A stretch of DNA of 64,000 nt from Amycolatopsis deserti (GTDB taxonomy: Bacteria > Actinomycetota > Actinomycetes > Mycobacteriales > Pseudonocardiaceae). The stretch is taken from NCBI RefSeq assembly GCF_014653945.1, contig NZ_BNAU01000008.1, positions 186,001-250,000 of the forward strand, written 5' to 3'. The notes under the pieces were generated by a model. It was given only the letters and a program-made list of their open reading frames with translations. It made no database searches and was not told where the DNA came from. Of this stretch, positions 37,169 through 49,789 are shown in pieces. How positions within the stretch are numbered: the first letter of the stretch is position 1; each line of letters starts with the position of its first letter. The translations under genes and the position numbers were made by a program.

Positions 37169-37785
37169 CGCGCGATCTGCTTCCGTACCGCGGCGGTGAC
37201 GTCGTCCGCGCGCGCCATCGCCTGGTCCACCGTGGCGATCGCCGCGGCCAGCTCGTCGCGCGCCGGGCCCTCGCCGATGCCGGCCAGGTTGATCTCGACG
37301 TTCACCCGGGCCGTGGACAACGCCGCCTTCGCCGCGTCCGCGGCCGCCGCGACGTCGCTGATCACGTTGCGGTTGCCGATCGGCTGGAGCCGTTCGGCGA
37401 GGCTGACGATCTGCTTGGCGACCGCGATCACGCGAGCCGGGACCCGCCCGGCCTCCACCAGGGCCGCGCCGATCGCCCGCGACCGGGCCAGCTTCTCGCC
37501 CTCGGTGGATTTCGGCAGCGCGTAGGCGCGGGTGACGGCCTGGAACGCGGCCGCGTCCTTTTCGGCCAGTGCCAGGGCGAGGCGGCGCAGATCGTCGGCG
37601 TTGTCCCGGATCTGCGTGATCGCCTCGGCGTCCTGCCGGTACTTCTCGCCGTCGCTGTAGCGGGCGACCATCGCGATCAGCGCGGCGCCCTGCGCGGCGT
37701 GCAGCCCGGCGGTGGCGCCGCCGCCCGGGGCGGGCACCCGGGCGGCGAGCGCGTCGAGGAAGGCTTCCAGGGTGAGGGTGCGCAT
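37165..37785 (-). CDS. fchA: cyclodeaminase/cyclohydrolase family protein (FchA-like)
   Basis: A 206-residue all-helical protein of the FTCD C-terminal family. The signature is PAPGGGATAGLHAAQGAALI, with EKDAAAFQAVTRAYALPK and RNVISDVAAAADAAKAAL. In methylotrophs, members (Fch) hydrolyse methenyl-THF to 10-formyl-THF; others remove ammonia from formimino-THF. No histidine-degradation genes are nearby, and folD follows with a 4-bp overlap, so methenyl-THF cyclohydrolase is the better guess. ATG 37785 lies 12 bp after the dimethylglycine oxidase stop side, in the same operon. Confidence 0.85.
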   Translation of the reverse strand: MRTLTLEAFLDALAARVPAPGGGATAGLHAAQGAALIAMVARYSDGEKYRQDAEAITQIRDNADDLRRLALALAEKDAAAFQAVTRAYALPKSTEGEKLARSRAIGAALVEAGRVPARVIAVAKQIVSLAERLQPIGNRNVISDVAAAADAAKAALSTARVNVEINLAGIGEGPARDELAAAIATVDQAMARADDVTAAVRKQIAR

Positions 37786-37796
37786 GGGGTCCTCCC

Positions 37797-40862
<3,066 letters not shown>

Positions 40863-40870
<8 letters not shown>

Positions 40871-43643
40871 CGCGGCGTGCTCCTTCCGGGTCGACCAGCA
40901 CGATCCCGCCGATCTCGGCCGGCACCAGCGTGCCGTCGACCGGGACGTGGACGGTTTCGCCGATGCGCGCCTGCCCGCCCTTGACCAGTGCCAGCGCGAA
41001 CGGGCGGCCCAGCTCGGCGCTGTGGTAGCTGGAGGTGACGTGGCCGAGCATCGGCACCGGCGGCGGGGGCAGGGTGCCGTCCGGCCGGAACTCCACGATC
41101 TGCGAGCCCTCCGGCAGCCTGGTCCGGGCGTCGGCGGGCAGCAGCGACACGAGCTGCTTGCGCAGCGGGTTGGTGTTCTCCGCCCGGGTGAACGACCGCT
41201 TGCCGACGAAGTCCCGCTTCTTCTTCGACACCGCCCAGCCGAGGCCGAGGTCGTGCGGGCTGACCGTGCCGTCGGTGTCCTGCCCGACGATCGGGTAGCC
41301 CTTCTCCGCCCGCAGCACGTGCATGGTCTCGGTGCCGTACGGGGTGATGTTCCAGCGCGCGCCGGCCGACAGCAGCCGCAGCCACATCGCCCTGGCGTAC
41401 CAGGAGCTCACGTTGACCTCGAAGGCCAGCTCACCGGAGAAGGAGATGCGGGCGATGCGCACCGGCACGCCGTCGAGTTCGGTGTCCTGCCAGGACATGA
41501 ACGGGAACGCGTCGTTGGAGACGTCCAGGTGCGGGAAGGCCGCGGCGATCACGTCGCGGGAGCGCGGCCCGACGACGGGGAACACCGACCACTGCTCGGT
41601 CACCGAGGTCAGGTGCACGCGCAGGTCCGGCCACTCGGTCTGCAGCCACTCCTCCATCCAGTCCAGCACGCGGGCCGCGCCGCCGGTGGTGGTGACGACC
41701 AGGAACCGGTCCTCGGCCAGCCGCAGCACGGTGCCGTCGTCGAACACCATGCCGTCGTTGCCGCACATGACGCCGTAGCGCACGCGCCCGACCTTCAGGG
41801 TGCTCATCATGTTGGTGTAGAGCCGGTCGAGCAGCTCGGCGGCGTCCGGGCCCTGCACGTCGATCTTGCCCAGCGTGGAGCCGTCCAGGATGCCGACCCC
41901 GCCGCGGACCGCCGCGCACTCGCGCAGCACGGCGGTGTCCATGTTCTCGTGCGGCGCCGGGTAGTAGCGAGCCCGCTTCCACTGCCCGACGTCCTCGAAC
42001 ACCGCCCCGGCGGCGACGTGCCAGCTGTGCAGCGAGGTGATCCGCTCGGGGTCGAACAGCTTCCCGCGTTCGCGCCCGGCCAGCGCGGCGAACGCCACCG
42101 GGGTGTACGGCGGTCGGAACGTCGTGGTGCCGGTGTCCTCGACCGGTTTGCCCAGCAGCTCGGCGACGATGCCGGAGGCGATCACCCCGGACGTCTTGCC
42201 CTGGTCGTGCGCGGTGCCGATGGTGGTGTGGCGCTTGACGTGCTCGACCGAGCGCAGCCCGGCGCCCACCGCCCGCTCGATGTCGGCGACCGTGGCGTCG
42301 CGCTGGATGTCCACGAACTGGCGGGCCGAATCGCCCTCGGTGCGCCACAGCACCAGCGGCGGCGTGATCTCCGGCTCGGCGGGCGTGGCGGGCGCGTCGT
42401 CCCCGGCGCCGTCGCGCAGGCACCCGGCGAGGTCGAACGTGCCGTTCGCGGCGCCGATCACCGACACGCCGGGGATCGGCTCGGCCGGGCGGAAGGCGCC
42501 CAGCGCGGGGTCGTAGCGCAGCGCGCCGCGGACGTGGCTGAACAGGTGCGCGGCCGGGTTCCAGCCGCCGGAGGTCAGCAGCAGGTCGCACGGCAGCGAC
42601 TCCGGCTTGCCCGCGGTCACCGTGTCCACGCCGGTGATCCGCCCGTCGCCGGTGGTGCCCACGACGCTGCTGCCCGGGCGCACGGCGATCGAGCGCTCCC
42701 GGCACAGGCCCGCCCAGTGCTCCGGGGCGCTCGCCCGTGCGTCGAGGACGGTGACCCGCGCCCCGGCGTGCTCCAGGTCGAGCGCGGCGGCGTAGGCGGA
42801 GTCGTTCGTGGTGAACACGACGACCTCGCGGCCGGCGAGCACGCCGTAGCGGTGCAGGTAGTCGCGGGCGGCGGAGGCGAGCATGATGCCCGGCCGGTCG
42901 TTGTCGGCGAACACCACGGGCCGTTCGTGCGCGCCGGTGGCGACGACGATGTGCCGCGCGCGGATCCGGTGCACCCGCTGGCGCGACACGTTGCGCGGCG
43001 CGGTGGTGCCGAGGTGGTCGGTGCGCCGTTCCAGCGCCAGCACGAACCCGTCGTCGTAGTGCCCGAACGCCGTGGTGCGCTGCAGGTGCAGCACCTCCGG
43101 GGCGGCGGCCAGCTCGGCCACCACCTCGGCGACGAAATCCCGCGACGGACGCCCGTCGATCACCTCGGTGCCGGTCAGCGAGCCGCCCGCGTCGGCCCGG
43201 TCGTCGACCAGCACGACCCGTTCCCCGCGCCGCGCGGCCGCGCGGGCGGCCAGCAACCCGGCTGGGCCCGCGCCGACGACGAGCGTGTCGCAGTGCGTGT
43301 GCTTGCGGTCGTACCGGGCGGTGTCGGCCACCTCGGCGAGCCGGCCCTGCCCGTTGAGCCCGCGCGCGACGAGACCGTCGGTCAGGTCCACGGTCGCGGC
43401 CAGCAGCATCGGCTCCGGGAAGGGCTCCTCGATCTGCACCAGGCCGGTCGGGTCCTCGACCCAGGCCGCGCCGATCCCGCGCGGGCGGCCGAACTTCACG
43501 CTCGAGCCCACCGCGTGCATGCCGTGGGCGAGCAGCGCCGAAGCCAGCGTGTCGCCCGGGTGCCCGGTGTAGGTGACCCCGTCGAAGGTGAACCCGACGG
43601 TCCGGGTGCGGTCGATGCGGCCGTAGCCCTTGATGCGGCTCAT
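40863..43643 (-). CDS. soxA: sarcosine oxidase alpha subunit
   Basis: A 926-residue SoxA. N-terminal ferredoxin-like region (RTVGFTFDGVTYTGHPGDTL, then ASALLAHG), then a nucleotide-binding domain with TLVVGAGPAGLLAARAAARR and HIVVATGAHERPVVFADND. The C-terminal half is a GcvT-like THF domain with GGVGILDGSTLGKIDVQGPD and VSPHDLGLGWAVSKKKRDFVG. It binds NAD+ and takes the methylene group to THF. It starts at ATG 43643, overlapping the soxD stop by 4 bp. Confidence 0.95.
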
Positions 43644-43921
43644 GACGCCACCTCCGGTGCGGACTGGCCCATCGGGTACACGGCCAGGAACTGGTAGGTC
43701 CGGGTGTCGCGGACCGCGTTGAACCAGCGCCGGCATCCCACGGCGTGGCTCCAGCGTTCGGCGAACGGGCCCTTGGGGTTGTCCCGGAAGAAGACGAAGT
43801 GCGCCCATTCCTCGTCGGACAGCGCCGCCGGGTCGTCCGGGTAGGCGATGTGGGCCTGGCCGCCGTAGTGGAACTCCACTTCCTCGCGCGGCCCGCACCA
43901 CGGGCAGGTGATGAGTTGCAT
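43640..43921 (-). CDS. soxD: sarcosine oxidase delta subunit
   Basis: A 93-residue SoxD. The zinc ligands are visible as Cys6, Cys9 (CPWCGPREEVEF), His59 and Cys63 (HAVGCRRWFNAVRDT). RDNPKGPFAERW is the conserved middle segment. It is a small zinc subunit bridging the alpha and gamma/beta parts. The start lies 9 bp after soxB. Confidence 0.95.
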   Translation of the reverse strand: MQLITCPWCGPREEVEFHYGGQAHIAYPDDPAALSDEEWAHFVFFRDNPKGPFAERWSHAVGCRRWFNAVRDTRTYQFLAVYPMGQSAPEVAS

Positions 43922-43930
43922 GCGTGGCTC

Positions 43931-45166
43931 CTAGTGGGCGACGGCGGCGGCGCCGTGCTCGTCGACGAGCGCGCCGGTGACGAAGCGGTCCAGGCCGAAC
44001 GGCGCCACGTACGGGTGCGGCTCGCCGTTGGCGATCGTGTCGGCCAGGCACCAGCCCAGGCCCGGGGTGGCCTTGAAACCGCCGGTGCCCCAGCCGCAGT
44101 TGAGGTAGACGTTGTCGAAGGGCGTGCGGCCGACGATCGGCGAGGCGTCCGGCGTGACGTCGACGATCCCGGCCCAGCTGCGCAGCAGGTGCGCCCGCGC
44201 GAACACGGGGAACAGCTCCACCGCGGCGGCCATCTGCCGCTCGATGATGTGGAAGGCGCCGCGCTGGCCGTACCCGTTGTAGGAGTCCACGCCGGCGCCC
44301 ATCACCAGTTCGCCCTTGTGGGCCTGGGAAACGTAGACGTGCACGGCGTTGGACATCACGATCGTCGGGTGCACCGGTTCGAGCAGTTCCGACACCAGTG
44401 CCTGCAGCGGGTGGGACTGCAGCGGTGCGCGCACACCCAGCTCGTCCAGCAGCACCGAGGTGTGCCCGGCCGCGCACAGGGCGACCGTGCCGCACCCGAT
44501 GTCGCCGCGGCTGGTCCGGACCCCGGTGACCCGGTCACCGTCCACAGTGAACCCGGTGACCTCGCAGTCCTGGATCAGGTCGATCCCGGCCTCGTCGGCC
44601 CGGCGGGCGAACCCCCAGGCGACGTAGTCGTGCTTGGCGATGCCCGCGCGCGGCTGGTAGGTCGCGCCCAGCACCGGGTACCGGATGTCGCCGGAGACGT
44701 TGACGATCGGGCAGACCTTGGCGACCTCGTCCGGGGAGAGCCATTCGGCGTCGATGCCGTTGAGCTTGTTCGCCTCCACCCGGCGCACGCTGTCGCGCAC
44801 GTCCTGCTCGGTGTGCGCCAGGTTCAGCACGCCGCGCTGGGAGAACAGGATCGGGTAGCCCAGGTCGTCCTCGAGGCCCTCCCACAGCTTGAGGGCGTGC
44901 TCGTAGATCGCCGCGGATTCGTCCCACAGGTAGTTGGAGCGGATCAGCGTGGTGTTGCGGGCCATGTTCCCGCCGGCCAGCCAGCCGCGCTCCAGCACGG
45001 CGACGTTGGTGATGCCGTGGTTGCGCGCGAGGTAGTGCGCGGTGGCCAAGCCGTGCCCGCCGCCGCCCACGATCACGACGTCGTAGCTGCGCTTGGGTTC
45101 CGGGTTGCGCCAGAGGAAGTCCGGGTGGTCGGGCAGGTGCGCGCCCGGCGGCTGGGTGGGAGTCAT
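43931..45166 (-). CDS. soxB: sarcosine oxidase beta subunit
   Basis: A 411-residue DAO-family flavoprotein. FAD motif [20 protein letters not shown], then [20 protein letters not shown] (region that carries covalent FMN in heterotetrameric enzymes) and [17 protein letters not shown] near the C terminus. It is the catalytic subunit that oxidises sarcosine to glycine with peroxide formation. ATG 45166 overlaps the glyA stop by 4 bp, giving the order glyA-soxB-soxD-soxA-soxG-dmg-fchA-folD-folP. Confidence 0.95.
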   Translation of the reverse strand: MTPTQPPGAHLPDHPDFLWRNPEPKRSYDVVIVGGGGHGLATAHYLARNHGITNVAVLERGWLAGGNMARNTTLIRSNYLWDESAAIYEHALKLWEGLEDDLGYPILFSQRGVLNLAHTEQDVRDSVRRVEANKLNGIDAEWLSPDEVAKVCPIVNVSGDIRYPVLGATYQPRAGIAKHDYVAWGFARRADEAGIDLIQDCEVTGFTVDGDRVTGVRTSRGDIGCGTVALCAAGHTSVLLDELGVRAPLQSHPLQALVSELLEPVHPTIVMSNAVHVYVSQAHKGELVMGAGVDSYNGYGQRGAFHIIERQMAAAVELFPVFARAHLLRSWAGIVDVTPDASPIVGRTPFDNVYLNCGWGTGGFKATPGLGWCLADTIANGEPHPYVAPFGLDRFVTGALVDEHGAAAVAH

Positions 45167-46458
45167 GCCGTCAGCTCCGGGTAGAGGGGGTGGCGGGCGG
45201 TGAGGTCGGCGACGCGGGCGGCGAGCTTGTCCAGGGCGGAGGCGTCCGGGCGCAGTGCCAGCGCGGCGATGTCGGCGACCTCGGCGAAGTCGTCGGGCCC
45301 GAACCCGCGGGCGGCCAGCGCGGGCGTGCCGAACCGCAGTCCGGAGCTGATCATCGGCGGGCGCGGGTCGAACGGGACCGCGTTGCGGTTGACCGTGATC
45401 CCCACTTCGTGCAGCCGGTCCTCGGCCTGCTTCCCGTCCAATTCGGACTCGCGCAGGTCGGCCAGCACCAGGTGCACGTCGGTGCCGCCGGTCAGCACCC
45501 CGATGCCGCTCTCCCGCAGGAAGCGGTCGGCCAGGATCTTCGCGCCCTCCAGCGTGCGCTCCTGGCGCTCCCGGAACTCCGGCTCGGCGGCCAGCTTGAA
45601 CGCCACCGCCTTGCCGGCGATCACGTGCTCCAGCGGCCCGCCCTGCTGGCCGGGGAACACGCTGCTGTTGAGCTTCTTCGCCAGCGCGCCCTCGGCCAGG
45701 ATCACGCCGCCGCGCGGGCCGCCGAGGGTCTTGTGCGTGGTCGAGGTGACCACGTGCGCGTGCGGCACGGGGGAGGGGTGCAGGCCCGCCGCGACCAGCC
45801 CGGCGAAGTGGGCCATGTCGACCATCAGGTAGGCGCCGACCTCGTCGGCGATCCGGCGGAACGCGGCGAAGTCCAGGTGCCGCGGGTAGGCCGACCAGCC
45901 GGCCACGATCAGCTTCGGCCGGCGTTGCCTCGCCAGCCGCTCGACCTCGTCCATGTCCACCCGGTGGTCGTCGGCGCGCACGTGGTAGGCGGCGACGTCG
46001 TAGAGGCGGCCGGAGAAGTTGAGCTTCATGCCGTGCGTCAGGTGGCCGCCGTGCGCCAGGTCCAGGCCGAGGATCGTGTCCCCGGGTTCCAGCAGCGCGG
46101 CCATGGCGGCGGCGTTGGCCTGCGCGCCGGAGTGCGGCTGCACGTTGGCGTACTCGGCGCCGAACAGGGCCTTGAGCCGGTCGATCGCCAGCGTCTCGAT
46201 CTCGTCGACGTGCTCGCAGCCGCCGTAGTAGCGGCGGCCGGCGTAGCCCTCGGCGTACTTGTTGGTCAGCACCGAGCCCTGCGCCTGCATCACCGCCAGC
46301 GGCGCGAAGTTCTCGCTCGCGATCATCTCCAGGGTGTCCCGCTGGCGGCCGAGCTCGCGCCCGATCGCCGCGTGCACCTCCGGGTCGGTCTGGAGCAGGG
46401 AACGCCCGAGCACGCGCTGGGGGCTGAGTGCGCCAGCGCGGCCGATGGCCACCGACAT
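45163..46458 (-). CDS. glyA: serine hydroxymethyltransferase
   Basis: A 431-residue PLP enzyme. It has [33 protein letters not shown], the PLP lysine in [14 protein letters not shown], and [16 protein letters not shown]. It combines glycine and methylene-THF to serine, so the locus turns sarcosine-derived glycine directly to serine. ATG 46458 has a GGGAGG site; upstream in-frame ATG 46476 lacks one. First gene of the nine-gene operon; a 13-bp motif shared with sdaA lies 34 bp upstream. Confidence 0.95.
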   Translation of the reverse strand: MSVAIGRAGALSPQRVLGRSLLQTDPEVHAAIGRELGRQRDTLEMIASENFAPLAVMQAQGSVLTNKYAEGYAGRRYYGGCEHVDEIETLAIDRLKALFGAEYANVQPHSGAQANAAAMAALLEPGDTILGLDLAHGGHLTHGMKLNFSGRLYDVAAYHVRADDHRVDMDEVERLARQRRPKLIVAGWSAYPRHLDFAAFRRIADEVGAYLMVDMAHFAGLVAAGLHPSPVPHAHVVTSTTHKTLGGPRGGVILAEGALAKKLNSSVFPGQQGGPLEHVIAGKAVAFKLAAEPEFRERQERTLEGAKILADRFLRESGIGVLTGGTDVHLVLADLRESELDGKQAEDRLHEVGITVNRNAVPFDPRPPMISSGLRFGTPALAARGFGPDDFAEVADIAALALRPDASALDKLAARVADLTARHPLYPELTA

Positions 46459-46491
46459 GCTGCCTCCCGGTCTCATACCTCTGTTCGCGGA

Positions 46492-46504
46492 CTGATATAT
46501 CAAC
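46492..46504. promoter_or_regulatory. CTGATATATCAAC, shared operator motif (glyA side)
   Basis: The perfect palindrome TGATATATCA (46493-46502) lies within a 13-bp block whose complement, GTTGATATATCAG, matches the sdaA/gntR site at 34753 in 12 of 13 positions. It lies 34-46 bp upstream of the glyA start. Confidence 0.7.
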
Positions 46505-46648
46505 TGGCGGTCACGCTACGGGCGGCTTCCGGCGGGGTCAAGAGCCGATTCCGGGGAACCTGTTGTTACCCGTGAGTTCCTTGTCTGCCAGGCATTTGGC
46601 CGTTCATGTTTCCGGTTCGCAAACTCCGCGCCGCCGCGCGTTCAGGTC

Positions 46649-46678
46649 TTGACAGAACCGGCGGGCAAGCCGCACTGT
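46649..46678 (+). promoter_or_regulatory. candidate sigma-70-type promoter for the Rieske oxygenase
   Basis: TTGACA (46649-46654) is a consensus -35; an 18-bp spacer leads to CACTGT (46673-46678), a weak -10. The dyad at 46709 lies about 25 bp downstream of the predicted transcription start, where a repressor could block transcription. The -10 is the weak point of this call. Confidence 0.45.
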
Positions 46679-46708
46679 GGTGCGCATCGCAGTTGCATAT
46701 CACGCAGG

Positions 46709-46727
46709 TGTTGCGCAAGAAGCAACA
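46709..46727. promoter_or_regulatory. dyad TGTTGC-N7-GCAACA upstream of the Rieske oxygenase
   Basis: Perfect 6-bp arms, 39 bp before the TTG start. The inner 17 bp GTTGCGCAAGAAGCAAC has the same length and GTTG/CAAC ends as the ferredoxin-operon site at 30476 (11 of 17 identical). Confidence 0.55.
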
Positions 46728-46765
46728 ACCAGTCCCCGGTCACTCACACCACCACGGAGCGTTCG

Positions 46766-47923
46766 TTGACCGAGAACACCACCGCCGTGCCGGCCGCCGA
46801 CCAGTCCGGGCTCCCGTCGAGCCTGATCCCCACGCTCGCCGGGATCACCTACACCGACGAGACGATCTTCGCGCTGGAACAGGAAAAGATCTTCGAGCAG
46901 ATGTGGTTCTGCGCGGTGCGCGGCGCCGACCTGCCGGAACCCGGCAACTTCCGCACCGTCCAGGTCGGCCGCGAGAGCGTGGTGGTGACCCGGTCGCGCG
47001 ACGGCGCCCTGCGAGCCTTCCTCAACATCTGCCGCCACCGCGGTGCGCGCCTGTGCGTGGAGGAGACCGGCACGGTCAAGCGGAACTTCCAGTGCCCCTA
47101 CCACGCGTGGACCTACGGCCTGGACGGCAAGCTCGTCGCGGCGCCGAACCTGACCTCGATGCCGGACATCGACCGCACCGAGTACGGCCTCAAGCCGGTG
47201 CACCTGCGGGAGTGGCTCGGCTACGCATGGCTGTGCCTGGCGCCGGAGCCGCCTTCGTTCGAGGAGACGGTGCAGGCGGACGTGGCCGGACGGCTCGGCG
47301 AGCTCGACGCGATCGGCAACTACGGCATCGACCAGCTGGCCCTGGGCAGGCGCATCACCTACGACGTCAAGGCCAACTGGAAGCTCATCATCGAGAACTT
47401 CATGGAGTGCTACCACTGCGCGACGATCCACCCCGAGCTGACCGAGGTGCTGCCGGAGTTCGCCGACGGGTACGCCGCGCAGTACTACGTCGGCCACGGC
47501 GCGGAGTTCGGCGAGGAGGTCAGCGGGTTCACCGTGGACGGCAGCCCCGGGTTCGGCCGGCTCGGCGGGGTGGACGAGCACCAGGACCGCCGGTACTACG
47601 CGATCACCGTCCGGCCGCAGGTGTTCGTCAACCTGGTGCCCGACCACGTGATCATCCACCGGATGTTCCCGATGGCCGCCGACCGCACGATCGTCGAATG
47701 CGACTGGCTCTACGACCGCGAAGTGGTGGAGTCCGGCCGCGACGTGTCACACTCGGTCGAGCTGTTCCACCGCGTGAACCAGCAGGACTTCGACGCCTGC
47801 GAGCGCTGCCAGCCCGCGATGTCCTCGCGCGCCTACGCCCAGGGCGGGGTCCTGGTGCCCTCCGAACACCACATCGGCGAGTTCCACCAGTGGGTCGAAC
47901 GGACATTGGCCGGCGGGCGGTGA
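46766..47923 (+). CDS. Rieske non-haem oxygenase, glycine betaine demethylase-like (GbcA type)
   Basis: A 385-residue oxygenase alpha subunit. The Rieske motif is CRHRGARLC followed by CPYHAWTYG, and the mononuclear iron site is in ENFMECYHCATIHPEL. This resembles GbcA/choline-monooxygenase relatives. It would convert glycine betaine to dimethylglycine and formaldehyde. TTG 46766 is chosen for its CGGAG site; longer starts read through the operator dyad. It is divergent from glyA-sox-dmg and 4 bp upstream of a BCCT carrier. Stachydrine or carnitine are alternative substrates, but downstream enzymes for dimethylglycine favour betaine. Confidence 0.88.
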   Translation: MTENTTAVPAADQSGLPSSLIPTLAGITYTDETIFALEQEKIFEQMWFCAVRGADLPEPGNFRTVQVGRESVVVTRSRDGALRAFLNICRHRGARLCVEETGTVKRNFQCPYHAWTYGLDGKLVAAPNLTSMPDIDRTEYGLKPVHLREWLGYAWLCLAPEPPSFEETVQADVAGRLGELDAIGNYGIDQLALGRRITYDVKANWKLIIENFMECYHCATIHPELTEVLPEFADGYAAQYYVGHGAEFGEEVSGFTVDGSPGFGRLGGVDEHQDRRYYAITVRPQVFVNLVPDHVIIHRMFPMAADRTIVECDWLYDREVVESGRDVSHSVELFHRVNQQDFDACERCQPAMSSRAYAQGGVLVPSEHHIGEFHQWVERTLAGGR

Positions 47924-47927
47924 CGCG

Positions 47928-49745
47928 GTGACCATCTCGCGGAGCGCAGGGGGGCAACCGGACAACCAACTCGAGCAAGAGGCGGTGAGCGTCGTGCCCG
48001 GTGAGGAAGCAACGACCCGGCAACCCGCGGAACCCCGGGCCGCGGAACCCAAACCGGCGGAACCCGAACCGGCGGAACCTCAGTCGCGCGGCGGGATGGA
48101 TCGCGTGGTGTTCGTCGTCGCGGCGGTGGTCGCGGCGGCGTTCCTGGGCTGGGGTGTGTTCGCCACCGACAGCCTGTCCAGCGTGTCCGCCGGGGTGCTG
48201 GACTGGCTGATCCGCAACACCGGCTGGGCGTTCCTGCTCGCCGCGACCGGGTTCGTCCTGTTCGCGATCTGGCTGGCGTTCAGCCGGTACGGCAAGATCC
48301 CGCTCGGCCACGACGGCGAGCGGCCGGAGTTCCGCACGATCTCGTGGATCGCGATGATGTTCAGCGCCGGCATGGGCATCGGGCTGATGTTCTACGGGGT
48401 GGCCGAACCGTTGTCGCACTTCGTGGAGCCGCCGCCGGGCACGGTCGCGGGCAGCACCGACGCCGCGGTGGAGACCGCGATGGCCACGTCGTTGTTCCAC
48501 TGGGCCATCCACCCGTGGTCGATGTACGCGGTCGTCGGGCTCGCCATCGCCTACGGCACCTTCCGGCGCGGCCGCAAGCAGCTGATCAGCTCCGCGTTCG
48601 CGCCGCTGTTCGGCGAGCGGGTGAGTGAGGGCCCGCTGGGCAGGCTGATCGACATCCTGGCGATCTTCGCGACGTTGTTCGGGTCGGCCGCGTCGCTCGG
48701 GCTGGGCGCGCTGCAGATCGGCAGCGGGATGGTGCAGCGCGGCTGGCTGTCGGACAACCCGGGTACCGGCCTGCTCATCGGCGTGATCGCGGTGCTGACG
48801 GTGGCGTTCGTGGCCTCGGCGGTGTCCGGGGTCGCCAAGGGCATCCAGTGGCTGTCCAACATCAACATGGTGCTGGCGGCCGTGCTCGCCGTGTTCGTCT
48901 TCGTGGTCGGGCCGACGATCTTCATCCTGAACCTGGTGCCCTCGGCGGTCGGCGACTACTTCCGCGAGATGGGCGAGATGATCTCGCGGTCGGGCGCCTC
49001 AGGCGGCGCGAACATGGAGAGCTGGCTGTCCTCGTGGACGATCTTCTACTGGGCGTGGTGGATCTCGTGGACGCCGTTCGTGGGCATGTTCATCGCGCGG
49101 ATCAGCCGCGGCCGGACGATCAAGCAGTTCGTGGTCGGCGTGATCCTCGTTCCGTCCGTGGTGAGCCTGGTGTGGTTCAGCATCATGGGCGGTACCGCGA
49201 TCACGCTGCAGCGTGGCGGCGCCGATCTGGCGAGCGCGGGCAGCGCCCAGTCGCAGATGTTCGGGGTGCTCGACCAGTTCCCGCTGGCCGCCGTGGCGAG
49301 CGTGGTGGTGATGGTGCTGGTGGCGATCTTCTTCGTCTCCGGGGCGGACGCCGCGTCGCTGGTGATGGGGTCGATGTCGCAACGCGGCGCGATCGAGCCG
49401 AAGCGCTGGCTGGTGGTGTTCTGGGGCGTGGCGACCGGTGGGGTGGCCGCGGTGATGCTGCTGGTCGGCGGCGGCGGTGACGAGGCGCTGACCGGGTTGC
49501 AGAACCTGACGATCATCGCGGCGGCGCCGTTCGCACTGGTGATGGTGGTGCTGTGCGTGGCGCTGGCGAAGGACCTGCGCAGCGACCCGATGATCCGGCG
49601 GGAGGAGAAGAGCGCGGAGATCGTGGAGCAGGCGGTGCTGACCGGAAACCGTCACTACGACGGCGACTTCTGCCTGCAGGTGGCCCCGGTGAACGAGGCA
49701 GGGCCGACCGGAAACGGCCGCGCCCCGACGGAAAAGGTGGAGTGA
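47928..49745 (+). CDS. BCCT family betaine/choline/carnitine transporter
   Basis: A 605-residue carrier. Signature segments are MFSAGMGIGLMFYGVAEPLS and FYWAWWISWTPFVGMFIARI, then SRGRTIKQF, with about twelve helices. The hydrophilic N-terminal tail of about 55 residues contains repeats of (A/P)AEP, roughly residues 33-52, and is acidic, as in osmosensing members. GTG 47928 lies 4 bp after the oxygenase stop. It probably brings in glycine betaine as carbon and nitrogen source. Sodium coupling is typical of the family. Confidence 0.92.
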   Translation: MTISRSAGGQPDNQLEQEAVSVVPGEEATTRQPAEPRAAEPKPAEPEPAEPQSRGGMDRVVFVVAAVVAAAFLGWGVFATDSLSSVSAGVLDWLIRNTGWAFLLAATGFVLFAIWLAFSRYGKIPLGHDGERPEFRTISWIAMMFSAGMGIGLMFYGVAEPLSHFVEPPPGTVAGSTDAAVETAMATSLFHWAIHPWSMYAVVGLAIAYGTFRRGRKQLISSAFAPLFGERVSEGPLGRLIDILAIFATLFGSAASLGLGALQIGSGMVQRGWLSDNPGTGLLIGVIAVLTVAFVASAVSGVAKGIQWLSNINMVLAAVLAVFVFVVGPTIFILNLVPSAVGDYFREMGEMISRSGASGGANMESWLSSWTIFYWAWWISWTPFVGMFIARISRGRTIKQFVVGVILVPSVVSLVWFSIMGGTAITLQRGGADLASAGSAQSQMFGVLDQFPLAAVASVVVMVLVAIFFVSGADAASLVMGSMSQRGAIEPKRWLVVFWGVATGGVAAVMLLVGGGGDEALTGLQNLTIIAAAPFALVMVVLCVALAKDLRSDPMIRREEKSAEIVEQAVLTGNRHYDGDFCLQVAPVNEAGPTGNGRAPTEKVE

Positions 49746-49749
49746 GGAG

Positions 49750-49775
49750 GGGGCGCCCGCACCGGCGGGCGCCCC
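49750..49775. terminator. bidirectional hairpin terminator
   Basis: A perfect 11-bp stem (GGGGCGCCCGC, 49750-49760, with complement 49765-49775) and a 4-nt loop, 5 bp after the BCCT stop and 15 bp before the stop of the converging secreted protein. Confidence 0.82.
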
Positions 49776-49789
49776 TGGGCACGTCCCGG

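Larger units (their letters stand above)
46459..46765. promoter_or_regulatory. 307-bp divergent promoter region between glyA and the Rieske oxygenase
   Basis: No gene is supported here. It holds, left to right, the TGATATATCA motif for glyA (46492-46504), an undefined stretch, a -35/-10 pair for the oxygenase (46649-46678) and a GTTG...CAAC dyad (46709-46727). I see no riboswitch structure. Confidence 0.7.

Noticed and set aside
37165..37785. Formimino-THF cyclodeaminase of histidine degradation
   Set aside because: No hut genes are nearby, and the 4-bp overlap with folD and the betaine context favour methenyl-THF cyclohydrolase.
46459..46765. Glycine riboswitch upstream of glyA
   Set aside because: I could not find the conserved paired aptamer elements; promoter and operator motifs account for the region.
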